Below, in pieces: positions 26,750 to 36,464 of a stretch of DNA of 64,000 nucleotides. The notes below the pieces were generated by a model. The model saw nothing but the letters and a program-made list of their open reading frames with translations, was not told the DNA's origin and made no database searches. Position 1 is the first letter of the stretch. Each line of letters starts with the position of its first letter. The stretch comes from Pseudomonas cichorii (lineage in GTDB: Bacteria; Pseudomonadota; Gammaproteobacteria; Pseudomonadales; Pseudomonadaceae). Made by a program: the position numbers and the translations under genes. Location: NCBI RefSeq assembly GCF_015471405.1, contig NZ_BLVZ01000015.1, forward strand, positions 62,001 to 126,000, in the 5' to 3' direction.

Positions 26750-28426
26750 ATGAGCGACAAACCAGACGACGACTCACAGACCAACCCCAGCCGTCGCCGT
26801 TTTCTGGGAGGAATGGCGGCACTGGGCGCAGGCGTCACCCTCGGCGGTTACGCCACAGCCAGCGAAAAAAACGCCTCTGGCACTGAAAGACACCTGACTG
26901 GCGCCGAGCTGGACAAGGCACTCAAGAAGAACATCAAGACCGTCGTCGTCATCTACGCCGAGAACCGCAGCTTCAATAATCTGTTCGCAGACTTCCCCGG
27001 CGTCGAAAAGCCGCTGTCGGCCCTCAAGCCTGCCGACTACCAGCAACACGACCGCGACGGCACCCTGCTGAAAACCCTGCCACCCGCCTGGGGCGGCGTA
27101 TTGCAGGTCGGGCCGCAGACGGTCGATGGCGTCACCTACCCGGCTGGCGTGCAATACCAGGAAAACCTGCCCAACGCGCCCTTCCCGCTCAAAGGCCCGC
27201 ATGGCGAAGACCTGCCGCTGAGCCTGGTGACCCGCGACCTGTGGCACGTGTTCTACCAGAACCAGATGCAGATCAACGAAGGCAAGAATGATCGCTTCGT
27301 GGCCTGGGCCGATGCCGGCGGGCTGACCATGGGCACTTACCCGCAAAGCCAGTATTCGCTACGTCTGTGGGACGTCGCCAAGGAATTCGTGCTGTGTGAC
27401 AACTTCTTCCAGGGCGCTTTCGGCGGTTCGTTCCTCAACCACCAATACCTGATTTCGGCCACCGCGCCGTTCTACCCGGACGCCGCCAACTCTGCCGCCA
27501 AGGCCCAGATCGCCACCCTGCAAAGCGACGACCCGCTGGACCCGCGCCTCAAGCCACTGGAAAAATCCCCGGCCAGCGCCATGGAAGGTCCGCCACAATT
27601 CGGCCCCAGCGCCCTCACGCCAGACGGCTACGCGGTCAACACCCTGGCCCCGCCCTACTGGCCGACCTGGCTGCGCGACCCGCAGAACCCGGATTACTCA
27701 AAACCGGACCTGGCCAACGTGCTGGTGCCCCAGAGCCACGACCACATCGGCGACAAACTGTCGAAGCAAGGCATCGAATGGGCCTGGTATGCAGGTGCCT
27801 GGCAAGTCACCCTCGACGAGTTCAAGGACTCCACCGGCATCCCGAAAATCCCCAACTTCCAGTACCACCATCAGCCGTTCAACTACTTCAAGCAACAAGG
27901 CCCGCAAAACCCGGCCGAGCGCAAGAAGCGCCTGCGCGATGGCGGTCTTGGCGATGAGTCGAGCACCAACAGGTTCCTGGCCGATGCCGAAGCCGGCAAT
28001 CTGCCGGCCGTGACCTTCTACAAACCTCAAGGCAACCTGAACCTGCACGCCGGTTACGCCGACGTCGCTTCCGGCGACCGGCATATCGACCGGGTCATCA
28101 AAGTGCTGCGCAACAGCCCGCAGTGGGAAAACATGGTGATCGTCATCACCGTGGACGAAAACGGCGGCTGGTGGGACCACGTCGCGCCACCCAAAGGTGA
28201 CCGCTTCGGCCCCGGCACACGCATCCCGGCAATAGTCGTCTCACCCTTTGCCCGTAAAGGCACCGTGGACCACACCGTCTACGACACCGCCTCGATCCTG
28301 CGCCTGATCACCCGCATTCATGGCCTGGAAAAGCTCGATGGCCTCAAGCGTCGCGACGACGCCATGGCTGCCCGTGGCCAGACACCCATGGGCGACCTGA
28401 CCAATGCACTGCAATTTCCCACCTGA
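26750..28426 (+). CDS. Tat-exported acid phosphatase / phosphoesterase (AcpA-like)
   Basis: A 558-residue phosphoesterase-family enzyme. The N-terminus carries a twin-arginine signal (SRRRFLGGMAALGAGVTLGG near residues 12-31). The catalytic pattern of the AcpA/phospholipase C superfamily is visible: VVIYAENRSFNNLFADFPG near residue 65 with E and N, GGSFLNHQYLISA near residue 225, SHDHIGDKL, and near the C-terminus VDENGGWWDHVAPP with the metal-binding D-E and H. It probably removes phosphate from small substrates in the periplasm. GAGCAGG lies upstream of the ATG. Confidence 0.9.
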   Translation: MSDKPDDDSQTNPSRRRFLGGMAALGAGVTLGGYATASEKNASGTERHLTGAELDKALKKNIKTVVVIYAENRSFNNLFADFPGVEKPLSALKPADYQQHDRDGTLLKTLPPAWGGVLQVGPQTVDGVTYPAGVQYQENLPNAPFPLKGPHGEDLPLSLVTRDLWHVFYQNQMQINEGKNDRFVAWADAGGLTMGTYPQSQYSLRLWDVAKEFVLCDNFFQGAFGGSFLNHQYLISATAPFYPDAANSAAKAQIATLQSDDPLDPRLKPLEKSPASAMEGPPQFGPSALTPDGYAVNTLAPPYWPTWLRDPQNPDYSKPDLANVLVPQSHDHIGDKLSKQGIEWAWYAGAWQVTLDEFKDSTGIPKIPNFQYHHQPFNYFKQQGPQNPAERKKRLRDGGLGDESSTNRFLADAEAGNLPAVTFYKPQGNLNLHAGYADVASGDRHIDRVIKVLRNSPQWENMVIVITVDENGGWWDHVAPPKGDRFGPGTRIPAIVVSPFARKGTVDHTVYDTASILRLITRIHGLEKLDGLKRRDDAMAARGQTPMGDLTNALQFPT

Positions 28427-28531
28427 ATGACCGAAAAGCCTGTCAGCCGCTGTACACGGCGGCTGACTTGAGGCACATGTCGCTCTCGTATTCCTTACAA
28501 GGCTCCAATCACCTTGCAAGGAATGCAGCCC

Positions 28532-29029
28532 ATGAACCAGACCTCAACCCCTTCAACTCTCAAGGATCGGGCCAGTACCGACCTCATCGTCGTCCATTGC
28601 TCGGCAACCCGCGCCACGGCAGACATCGGCGTGCGTGAAATCACCCAATGGCATATCCAGCGCGGCTTCGACACCGTGGGCTATCACTACGTCATCCGCC
28701 GCAATGGCGAACTGGAAACCGGACGCGCAGAAAGCACCATCGGTGCCCATGTACGAGGCCATAACAGCAACTCCATCGGTGTTTGCCTGGCAGGTGGCGT
28801 CGATGCCAAAAACAAACCGGAAAACAACTTCACACTCGCGCAGTTTGCGACCCTTGAAACCCTGTTACAGCAACTCCAGGGTCGCTACCCCGCTGCACGC
28901 ATCCTCGGCCACCGCGACCTGTCGCCGGATCGCAATGGCGACGGCAAGATCACGCCTGACGAGTTCATCAAGGCGTGTCCTTCGTTTGATGTAAGCGAAT
29001 GGTGGGCGAGTCGAGCTGACGCGCGTTAA
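28532..29029 (+). CDS. N-acetylmuramoyl-L-alanine amidase (T7-lysozyme-like)
   Basis: A 165-residue zinc amidase of the Amidase_2/PGRP fold. Zinc ligands are visible: H in IVVHCSATR near residue 24, H near DTVGYHYVI and H in ILGHRDLSPDR, with the YHYVIRRNG strand typical of phage amidases. No signal peptide is present, as in phage-type enzymes, so it may be a domesticated phage lysin or act in muropeptide recycling. I choose ATG 28532 because AAGGA is 9 bases upstream; ATG 28523 is too close to it. Confidence 0.88.
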   Translation: MNQTSTPSTLKDRASTDLIVVHCSATRATADIGVREITQWHIQRGFDTVGYHYVIRRNGELETGRAESTIGAHVRGHNSNSIGVCLAGGVDAKNKPENNFTLAQFATLETLLQQLQGRYPAARILGHRDLSPDRNGDGKITPDEFIKACPSFDVSEWWASRADAR

Positions 29030-29079
29030 GCAATCAGTGCAAAGCTCTTACCACTGCATGAGGCAAGCACCTGCTTGCC

Positions 29080-30024
29080 TCATGCACAGGGTTCGATCAC
29101 CCTCGCTGCAACATTGGCAGGCGGGGCCAGCTCGACAGTGCGGCAATAATCCATAAACAGCCGGGTAGCGCGTGTTGGCTGGTTGTTGCGCAGATAGGCC
29201 ATGACCAGCGTCGACGCTGGCATATCATCTTCAATATCAAGTTGGGCCAGTAGCTCGCCGTCGTAAGTCATGTTGGTGCAGGGCCGAGTGACCAATACCG
29301 AAAAACCCAACCCCTGGCCGACCATGCAGCGCACCATTTCAATCGACGGTGAACTGTACGCAACCACGGGCGAATAGCCCTTTTCCGTAAAGATATCGAT
29401 GAAGTAGGTTCTGCTGGGTACGGCATCCAGCAGGATCATCGGCTCCTGGCTCAGCTCGTGCAGCGTGACGGTTTTTTTCTGTGCCAGAGGATGAGCTGCC
29501 GGCAGCAGTGCATAAGGCTTGTGCGGCGCGTTCAACTCTTCTTTATTGATGGTGGCGCCCAGCTCAAGATCGTACAGAAACGCCAGATCGAAACGGCCAC
29601 GGTGCAGCCCGTGCATCAATTCGTGTTGCTCGCCATCACACAGTTGAATAGTGACATCGGGGTATAAACGCTTGAAACCTGCAACCAGCCGGGGCATATA
29701 AAGTGGCGCAGCCGATTCAAAGCAACCAATAGCGATAGTGCCACGGACATGTTTGTTATCCGCGCGCGAGTTCTGTTCAAGTTCTTCGGAAAGTCGCAAG
29801 AGTTCTTTAGCTTTCTCATATACTTTCCCGCCACCTGACGTCAGGGAAACACCTTGCGCATGGTGGCGTACAAACAAAGGCTGTTCAAATGCCTCTTCGA
29901 GATTCTTGATAGCCACTGAAATGGAAGGCTGAGAAATATGCAACTGTCGCGAGGCTTCGGCAATACTGTCCATTTCAACTGCAGTGACAAAATACTTGAG
30001 CTGTTTCAATGTAAAGTGAGTCAC
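29080..30024 (-). CDS. LysR-family transcriptional regulator
   Basis: A 314-residue regulator. The N-terminal winged helix-turn-helix is clear (LKQLKYFVTAVEMDSIAEASRQLHISQPSISVAIKNLEE), followed by a substrate-binding domain with GTIAIGCFESAAPLYMPRLVAGF and DLAFLYDLELG. It is divergent from the catabolic operon at 30493 across a 468-base gap, so it probably controls that operon in response to its substrate. Confidence 0.92.
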   Translation of the reverse strand: MTHFTLKQLKYFVTAVEMDSIAEASRQLHISQPSISVAIKNLEEAFEQPLFVRHHAQGVSLTSGGGKVYEKAKELLRLSEELEQNSRADNKHVRGTIAIGCFESAAPLYMPRLVAGFKRLYPDVTIQLCDGEQHELMHGLHRGRFDLAFLYDLELGATINKEELNAPHKPYALLPAAHPLAQKKTVTLHELSQEPMILLDAVPSRTYFIDIFTEKGYSPVVAYSSPSIEMVRCMVGQGLGFSVLVTRPCTNMTYDGELLAQLDIEDDMPASTLVMAYLRNNQPTRATRLFMDYCRTVELAPPANVAARVIEPCA

Positions 30025-30492
30025 TGCTTACCCCGCTTTGTACCGCATTGCCTGAATAGCTTTTACCTATACCCTAGCGAAGACCATGCCAGCAGCCAGG
30101 TTTTGCGTCAATTCGTTAATCACATCGCCTGTTACCGATAATACAGCCTGCTACGCGCTGATAAACCCCAGTAATGACGGGCCTCGCAGCACGACAGACG
30201 GCGCACTGAATGCGCGCAGTCGTGCCCGAGCGCTTGATTGACCGCCCTAAAAGTGCGCACTTCAGATGCATAAAATCCGCTATTCAGGCTCCGAACTTCA
30301 GAGCCCCGAGGCGCTTGTCATTATCAGACTAGTATCTGCTTAGGATTTTCCTATGCTATGGGCCAAAACTTACTATTTGGCGAGTGGACTTGGCATCAAT
30401 CATGATGGCCACAGAAGGGAGAACAGAGAGCGTTCACTATCAACTTCGACAGGACGTCGCCCATCACTATTCACTTGCCGAGCGAACTGACG
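30025..30492. promoter_or_regulatory. Divergent control region between LysR gene and catabolic operon
   Basis: No gene is visible. A hairpin pairs GCACGAC at 30189-30195 with GTCGTGC at 30219-30225, with an inner GCGCA/TGCGC stem. An interrupted dyad CAGA-N6-TCTG at 30325-30338 resembles a LysR recognition core and overlaps the spacing downstream of a TTGTCA at 30315. These are candidates only. Confidence 0.4.
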
Positions 30493-32013
30493 ATGACGTT
30501 TGACTGGAAATACATGTTTAGTCTGCTCAGCGATACCGAGTTCTGGAGGGCGAGCTGGACCGTCATTCAGCTCAGTGTATTGACGTGGGTAATAAGTATT
30601 GTTCTGGGGTTTGTTCTGGCGCTGGCCAAACAATCATCCCAGCCCCTGATCAACTTGCCAGCCCGGGCCTATATCTGGCTATTTCGTAGTTTGCCTTTAC
30701 TGGTCCTGCTGATATTCATTTATAACTTGCCGCAGGTCGTGCCAGCCACCTCGGCCGTGCTGGCCAACCCGTTCTGGGCAGGCCTCATCGCCCTGGTGAT
30801 ATGCGAAACCGCTTACGTCGCAGAAATCCATCGCGGCGGCCTGCTCTCCATCGCCAAAGGGCAAAGTGAAGCGGCCAGAGCCTTGGGGCTGAGCTTTGTC
30901 GGCACTCAATGGCGGATCGTGATTCCCCAGGCGCTTCGTGTCGCGCTGCCGTCGCTGACCAACGAATACATCTCCATCGTCAAACTCAGCTCACTGGTGT
31001 CGGTGATCTCCCTGACCGAGATCCTGATGGTAGGCCAGCGCCTCTACTCGCAGAACTTCCTGGTCATGGAAACCATGGCGGCAGTGGCCTTCTACTACGT
31101 GCTGATCGTTACTGTGTTCGACTTCCTGCTCAAACGCCTTGAACGCTACCTGGACGTGACGCAGCGCAAGGTCGTGCGCGAACCGGACGCCGACATGCTC
31201 AAGCTCGCTACCCAACAGCGCGCCGCCATTGACCGCCCCGTCTCAGACTTCGAAGGCCCTGCACTCCAGGCGACCCGGCTGCACAAGGCTTACAACGACA
31301 TCGAAGTGCTGGGGGCCGTCAACCTGCAGATCCAGCCCGGTGAAGTGGTGTCGGTAATCGGGCCGTCGGGCTCGGGCAAGACCACATTGATCCGCCTGCT
31401 CAACGGTCTTGAGCAGATTGATAACGGCGACATCAAGGTCAATGGCCAGCCCTTCATTCACCTGACCCGCCAGGGCGCACAGAAACCGCGTTACGTGGAA
31501 CACACCGAGCACCGCATGAAGATCGGCATGGTGTTCCAGAGCTTCAACCTGTTCCCGCACCTGACCGTGCTCGACAACCTGCTACTGGCCCCGCGTTACC
31601 ACCGCCTGGCCCCGACAAATGAGCTCAAGCAACAGGCCTACGAGCTGCTGCACAAGGTCGGCATGCTGGAACACACCTGGAAATACCCGCATCAGTTGTC
31701 CGGCGGCCAGCAGCAACGAGTGGCGATTGCCCGTGCCTTGATGATGCGTCCGCAAATCATGCTGTTCGACGAACCCACTTCGGCACTGGACCCGGAAAAG
31801 GTCAACGAGGTGCTGCAGGTCATCGAAACCCTGGCGCAAGAGGGCATCACCATGGTCATCGTGACCCATGAGATGAACTTCGCCTTCAAGGTCTCCGATC
31901 GCATCGTGTTCATGGAGAAGGGCCGCGTGGTGTGCGACGACAACCCACAGGCGCTGCGCAACGGCCAGCACCCGCGTGTTGAAGCTTTTCTGAAAGATGT
32001 CTCGTTGGCTTGA
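30493..32013 (+). CDS. Fused amino-acid-type ABC transporter permease and ATPase
   Basis: A 506-residue fusion if started at the ATG at 30493. Residues 1-230 are a HisMQ-type permease with about five helices and the EAA loop (GQSEAARALGLSFVGTQW). Residues 255-505 are an ABC ATPase: Walker A GPSGSGKTT near residue 298, Q-loop MVFQSFNLFPHL, signature LSGGQQQR near residue 405 and Walker B IMLFDEPTSALD. Polar amino acid importers usually encode these as two proteins. With the binding protein at 32945 it should form an importer for an amino-acid-like compound used by the enzymes of this operon. Confidence 0.9.
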   Translation: MTFDWKYMFSLLSDTEFWRASWTVIQLSVLTWVISIVLGFVLALAKQSSQPLINLPARAYIWLFRSLPLLVLLIFIYNLPQVVPATSAVLANPFWAGLIALVICETAYVAEIHRGGLLSIAKGQSEAARALGLSFVGTQWRIVIPQALRVALPSLTNEYISIVKLSSLVSVISLTEILMVGQRLYSQNFLVMETMAAVAFYYVLIVTVFDFLLKRLERYLDVTQRKVVREPDADMLKLATQQRAAIDRPVSDFEGPALQATRLHKAYNDIEVLGAVNLQIQPGEVVSVIGPSGSGKTTLIRLLNGLEQIDNGDIKVNGQPFIHLTRQGAQKPRYVEHTEHRMKIGMVFQSFNLFPHLTVLDNLLLAPRYHRLAPTNELKQQAYELLHKVGMLEHTWKYPHQLSGGQQQRVAIARALMMRPQIMLFDEPTSALDPEKVNEVLQVIETLAQEGITMVIVTHEMNFAFKVSDRIVFMEKGRVVCDDNPQALRNGQHPRVEAFLKDVSLA

Positions 32014-32044
32014 ACCTTAACGTTTTGTTTGATGGGAAAAGAAC

Positions 32045-32917
32045 ATGATCGAGCAATGGCAGATAGACCAGTTTCACGAACAGGGCTTTCTCGTGGTGGA
32101 AAACGTGCTGAACGCCCATGAAGTGGCCGCGCTACAGCAAGACTTCGACCAGTGGGTAGAGAACAGCCGCAGCCAGGACAAGGCCTGGGGGCAGACCCTG
32201 GATGGTCGACCACGTTTCGATCTGGAAAGCGACCATCGCCCCGATCACCCGTCGCTGCGCCGCGTGACCTCACCCACGGAAATCTCGCAGGCGTACTACC
32301 AGACGGCATTTCAATCGCGCATGGCAACCATTGCCGCGCAACTGATCGGCGGCAGCGGCACCCGTTTTCATCACAGCAAGATCAACTCCAAACTGCCTCA
32401 CACCGCCACGCAGGTGAAGTGGCATCAAGACTTCCTGTTCACGCCACACAGCAACGACGACCTGGTGACAGCCCTGCTGATGGTCAGCGACGTGACCCCG
32501 GAAAACGGCCCGCTCAACGTAGTGCCGGGCAGCCACAAGGGAGAGCTCTGGTCCCATTGGCAGAACGGCCGCTTTACCGGTGCGGTTGAAGAAACCGTCA
32601 TTGAAGAGCACTGCCAGCAACCGGTCGCCTGCTATGGCCCGTCGGGCTCGGTGTGCTTCATGCACACCCGCTTGCTGCACGCCTCAAGCCCCAATGAAAC
32701 CGAATTCCCACGCACCCTGTTCATCAGCGTCTATGCCGCCGAAGACGCCTTGCCCTTCGGTGAAAACCCGCTGCCCAGCGAGCACACCGGCTTGATGGTG
32801 GCGGGCGAGGAAAGCGGCCTGATTCGCAGCACCGTGCACCAGATTCGCCTGCCACAGAAACCCAAGGGCGCTTCGTTTTTCGTGCAGCAAGCCGGAAACG
32901 ACGTCGCCACTGCCTGA
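32045..32917 (+). CDS. Phytanoyl-CoA dioxygenase family protein
   Basis: A 290-residue Fe(II)/2-oxoglutarate oxygenase of the PhyH family. The iron triad is readable: H-x-D in VKWHQDFLF near residues 120-122 and a distal histidine in HTRLLHASSPNET near residue 215, followed by the 2-oxoglutarate-binding arginine in FPRTLFISV. Such enzymes hydroxylate small molecules. It lies between the transporter fusion and the binding protein, so it probably acts on the imported compound. The substrate is unknown. Confidence 0.88.
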   Translation: MIEQWQIDQFHEQGFLVVENVLNAHEVAALQQDFDQWVENSRSQDKAWGQTLDGRPRFDLESDHRPDHPSLRRVTSPTEISQAYYQTAFQSRMATIAAQLIGGSGTRFHHSKINSKLPHTATQVKWHQDFLFTPHSNDDLVTALLMVSDVTPENGPLNVVPGSHKGELWSHWQNGRFTGAVEETVIEEHCQQPVACYGPSGSVCFMHTRLLHASSPNETEFPRTLFISVYAAEDALPFGENPLPSEHTGLMVAGEESGLIRSTVHQIRLPQKPKGASFFVQQAGNDVATA

Positions 32918-32944
32918 ACCCTACCCACTCTGCGAGGAATACCC

Positions 32945-33778
32945 ATGAAGCTTTCAAGCCTGATTGTTCGTCCCGTTGCGCTGGCTGTATTGGGCGCTGC
33001 GCTTGCCATGTCCGCATCGATGGCCTCGGCTTTCCAGCAGCCGGGCAAGATCATCGCCGGTTCCGACATGACGTTCTTCCCCTATGAATACATGGACAAG
33101 AACAAACCAGCCGGCTTCGACATCGAGTTTCTCGACGGGCTGGCGAAAGTGATGGGGATGACGGCAGAGAACATCGACACCCGCTTTCCCAACCTGATCG
33201 GTGGCCTGCAGGGCGGCAAATTCGATATCACCAACTCGTCGATGTACATCACCGCCGACCGCCTGAAAGTCATCGACATGATTCCCTACCTCAAAAGCGG
33301 CGAGTCCATCCTGGCGGTCAAGGGCAGCGCCTATCAGCCCAAGACCCCGGAAGACTTCTGTGGCCACAAGATCGGCTCCATGGCAGCAACCTCCTGGCTG
33401 CAACAACTGCAGAAACTCTCCACCGAGTACTGCGTGAAAAACGGCCTGCCACCTATCGCGATCAGCGAATACGGCACCGACCCGCAAACGACCCAGGCCA
33501 TGCTGGCCCACGCGGTTGAAGCACAGATCACCGACGCGGCCGTGGCTCGCGGCGTGGTGGAGAAACTCGGCAACCGGGTGGTGATCTCCTCTGAAACCCT
33601 GATCTACCCGGTGCTCAACGGCTTCGGCGTGAAAAAGGGCAACGATGTGGTCAAGAACGCCCTGATCGAAGGCCTTGAGAAATACAGCAAGACCCCGGAA
33701 TACGCCGCATTGCTGGAGAAATACAAGTTCCAGGCCCCGACTGCCGACGACATCGCCACGCTGATGCCAAAACCCTGA
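32945..33778 (+). CDS. ABC transporter substrate-binding protein, family 3
   Basis: A 277-residue periplasmic protein with a signal peptide (residues 1-28, cleavage near ASA-FQQ). The mature part matches polar amino acid binding proteins: IIAGSDMTFFPYEYMDKNKPAGFDIEFLDGLAK, then GKFDITNSSMYITADRLKVIDMIPY. Two cysteines (DFCGHK and EYCVKN) may form a disulfide. It is the partner of the fused permease-ATPase in the same operon. Confidence 0.9.
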   Translation: MKLSSLIVRPVALAVLGAALAMSASMASAFQQPGKIIAGSDMTFFPYEYMDKNKPAGFDIEFLDGLAKVMGMTAENIDTRFPNLIGGLQGGKFDITNSSMYITADRLKVIDMIPYLKSGESILAVKGSAYQPKTPEDFCGHKIGSMAATSWLQQLQKLSTEYCVKNGLPPIAISEYGTDPQTTQAMLAHAVEAQITDAAVARGVVEKLGNRVVISSETLIYPVLNGFGVKKGNDVVKNALIEGLEKYSKTPEYAALLEKYKFQAPTADDIATLMPKP

Positions 33779-33836
33779 TAGCCCATGAACGTGCCCGGCA
33801 GTCACTGCGGGCACGTTCTACCGGAGTGCAATAACC

Positions 33837-34568
33837 ATGGCCCTCAACTTTGAAGAACAGACGCGCATCGACCTGGCGGCGACCTTTCGCATCATCGCCC
33901 ACCTGGGCATGCACGAAGCCGTTGCCAACCATTTCAGCGCCGCCCTGTCAGCCGACGGCAAAAAGTTTCTGCTCAACCCCAAGTGGAAACATTTCTCGCG
34001 GCTGCGCGCCAGCGACCTGTTGCTGCTGGATGCCGATGATGCCGAAGCCGCCCACCGGCCCGATGTAGATGCCACCGCCTGGTCCATCCATGGGCAGATC
34101 CACCAGCGCCTGCCGGATGCCCGCGTGGTGTTGCACTTGCACCCGGTCTACACCACCGCCGTGGCGTGCCTGGCCAAGCCGCACATTCCGGCAATCGACC
34201 AGAACACCGCCCGCTACTTCAACCGCGTAGCCGTGGACGAACTTTACGGCGGCATGGCCGACACCACAGCCGAAGGCGCACGCCTGACCGGCTTGCTGGA
34301 AGGCAAGAACCGTCTGCTGATGGGCAACCATGGCGTGATCGTCATTGCCCCAACCGTAGGCGAGGCCTTCGACGATATCTGGACCCTGGAGCGCGCCTGC
34401 CAGATTCTGGTAACGGCATGGTCCACAGGCCAGCCGCTGAAAATTCTGCCAGACGACGTCGCGGAGAAAACCGCCCGTGACTGGGAAAAAATCACCGATT
34501 TCTCTCACCAGCATTTTGAAGAAATGAAGCTGCTGATGATTCAGCAGGACCCTTCGCTGGTCGACTGA
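33837..34568 (+). CDS. Class II aldolase/adducin family protein
   Basis: A 243-residue class II aldolase fold protein. The zinc site is visible as H-x-H in VVLHLHPVYTTAVA near residues 100-102, with a further histidine in LLMGNHGVIV near residue 165, and the N-terminal NHFSAALSADGKKFLLNP phosphate-binding region. Members cleave or form C-C bonds in sugar phosphates or act as decarboxylases and hydratases. The specific reaction is unknown. GGAG lies upstream of the ATG; the gene follows the binding protein by 58 bases. Confidence 0.88.
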   Translation: MALNFEEQTRIDLAATFRIIAHLGMHEAVANHFSAALSADGKKFLLNPKWKHFSRLRASDLLLLDADDAEAAHRPDVDATAWSIHGQIHQRLPDARVVLHLHPVYTTAVACLAKPHIPAIDQNTARYFNRVAVDELYGGMADTTAEGARLTGLLEGKNRLLMGNHGVIVIAPTVGEAFDDIWTLERACQILVTAWSTGQPLKILPDDVAEKTARDWEKITDFSHQHFEEMKLLMIQQDPSLVD

Positions 34569-34694
34569 CAACACCCGTTACTGACTCGATACACGTCTGC
34601 GGATGCCGTAGGACTCTTTGCGCCTGCGCCCTGACGTTTCGCTACTTTTTTACGGCACCAACACGTCGAAAACGGCCTGTTGAAGGAGGCCAGG

Positions 34695-35996
34695 ATGACC
34701 GAGAAAATCACAGAAATCGACACACTCGTCGTGGGCGCGGGCCAGGCTGGCATAGCCATGAGCGAGCACTTGAGCCGCCTTGGCATCGAGCATCTGGTAC
34801 TGGAAAAACACCGCGTTGCAGAAGCCTGGCGCAGTGGCCGCTGGGATTCGCTGGTCGCCAACGGCCCAGCCTGGCATGACCGCTTTCCTGGCCTTGAATT
34901 CGACATGGACCCGGATGGGTTCGCCGGCAAGGAGCAAGTCGCCGATTACTTCGAGCGCTATGCACGCAAATTCGATGCGCCCATCAAGACCGGCGTAGAG
35001 GTCAAGCGCGTGACCCGTAATAAGGGGCGTTCCGGCTTCACCGTCGAAACCAGCGCAGGCACTTACCTGGTCAACCACCTGGTATCAGCGACCGGCCCGT
35101 TCCAGAAGCCCGTCATCCCGGCGATTGCCCCCAAGGATGACACCCTGCACCAGATTCACTCGGCCCACTACTTCAACCCCCAACAACTGCCGGAGGGCGC
35201 AGTGCTGGTAGTCGGCGCTGGCTCTTCCGGCGTACAGATCGCCGAAGAACTGCTGCTCGCTGGCCGTCAGGTCTACCTGTCGGTCGGCCCCCACGACCGT
35301 CCGCCACGCGCCTACCGTGGCCGAGACTTCTGCTGGTGGCTGGGCGTGCTGGGCCTGTGGGACAGCGAAACCGTGCAGCCCGGCAAGGAGCACGTAACCA
35401 TTGCGGTCAGCGGTGCGCGTGGCGGTTACACCGTGGACTTCCGTCGTCTGGCCCAAGCCGGCATGACCCTGACCGGCCTGACCGAAAGCTTTGCCGATGG
35501 CAAGGTGCGCTTCCAGAACGACCTCGTCGACAACCTCGACCGAGGTGACGAGAACTACCTGTCACTGCTCGATGCCGCCGATGCCTATGCGCAGCGCAAC
35601 GGCCTGGACCTGCCACTGGAGCCCTCGGCCCGCGAGCGAGTGGCCGATGCCGACTGCATCACTCACCCGTTGCAGGAACTGGATCTGGCCGCAGTTGGTG
35701 TCACCTCGATCATCTGGGCCACCGGTTATGCCCAGGATTACAGCTGGCTGCAACTCGATGCCTTCGACGCCAAGGGCAAACCTCGCCACCAGCGCGGCGT
35801 GTCCAGCGAGCAAGGCTTGTACTTCGTCGGCCTGCCGTGGCTGTCGCGACGCGGCTCCGCCTTTATCTGGGGCGTGTGGCACGACGCCAAACATGTGGCT
35901 GACCAGATCGCCACTCAACACAAATACCGATCGTACGACCAGGGCAAACGTGTCATGCCCTCCCCTGTCGTCCAGTTGCGCAACGTCAACGGCTGA
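34695..35996 (+). CDS. FAD/NAD(P)-dependent flavoprotein monooxygenase-like
   Basis: A 433-residue protein with two Rossmann dinucleotide motifs, VVGAGQAGIAMSEHL near residue 11 for FAD and VLVVGAGSSGVQIAEEL near residue 170 for NADP, plus FATGY-like IIWATGYAQDYSWL near residue 340. This is the layout of flavin-containing monooxygenases that oxidise nitrogen or carbon centres. The ATG at 34695 follows AAGGAGG at a good distance. In context it would produce an imine or hydroxylated product that RidA, next in line, could handle. Confidence 0.88.
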   Translation: MTEKITEIDTLVVGAGQAGIAMSEHLSRLGIEHLVLEKHRVAEAWRSGRWDSLVANGPAWHDRFPGLEFDMDPDGFAGKEQVADYFERYARKFDAPIKTGVEVKRVTRNKGRSGFTVETSAGTYLVNHLVSATGPFQKPVIPAIAPKDDTLHQIHSAHYFNPQQLPEGAVLVVGAGSSGVQIAEELLLAGRQVYLSVGPHDRPPRAYRGRDFCWWLGVLGLWDSETVQPGKEHVTIAVSGARGGYTVDFRRLAQAGMTLTGLTESFADGKVRFQNDLVDNLDRGDENYLSLLDAADAYAQRNGLDLPLEPSARERVADADCITHPLQELDLAAVGVTSIIWATGYAQDYSWLQLDAFDAKGKPRHQRGVSSEQGLYFVGLPWLSRRGSAFIWGVWHDAKHVADQIATQHKYRSYDQGKRVMPSPVVQLRNVNG

Positions 35997-36036
35997 TCAC
36001 TTTACAGGAGCGCGAATCGCTCCCCAGGAGTTTCAC

Positions 36037-36453
36037 ATGAGCACCCCGACTCACACTCGCATCCGCATGTTCAACACCAAGGACACCTACCCCAACCAAA
36101 GCCTGAACAACGACCTGTGCCAGGCCGTGCGTGCCGGCAACACCGTGTACGTGCGCGGCCAGGTCGGCACCGATTTCGACGGCAACCTGATCGGCCTTGG
36201 CGACCCCGCCGCACAGGCGAATCAGGCGATGAAAAACGTCAAGCAACTGCTCGAAGAAGCAGGCAGCGACCTGTCGCACATCGTCAAGACCACCACCTAC
36301 ATCATCGACCCGCGCTACCGCGAGCCGGTCTATCACGAAGTCGGCAAATGGCTCAAAGGGGTCTTCCCCATTTCCACAGGGCTGGTGGTATCGGCATTGG
36401 GTCAGCCGCAATGGCTGATGGAAATCGACGTGATCGCCGTAATCCCTGAATAA
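36037..36453 (+). CDS. RidA/YjgF family enamine/imine deaminase
   Basis: A 138-residue RidA-like protein. It has the family segment VRAGNTVYVRGQVGTDFDGNL, QANQAMKNVKQLLEEAGSDLSHIVKTTTYI with the catalytic-region arginine in IDPRYREPVY, and the C-terminal MEIDVIAVIP. The conserved early N-terminal tail (MFNTKDTYPNQSLNN) is of the larger RidA subgroup found with flavin oxidases. Imine deamination of the product of the upstream flavoprotein is a likely role. The start is the ATG at 36037, preceded by CCAGGAG. Confidence 0.92.
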   Translation: MSTPTHTRIRMFNTKDTYPNQSLNNDLCQAVRAGNTVYVRGQVGTDFDGNLIGLGDPAAQANQAMKNVKQLLEEAGSDLSHIVKTTTYIIDPRYREPVYHEVGKWLKGVFPISTGLVVSALGQPQWLMEIDVIAVIPE

Positions 36454-36464
36454 GGAGCGCTGCC

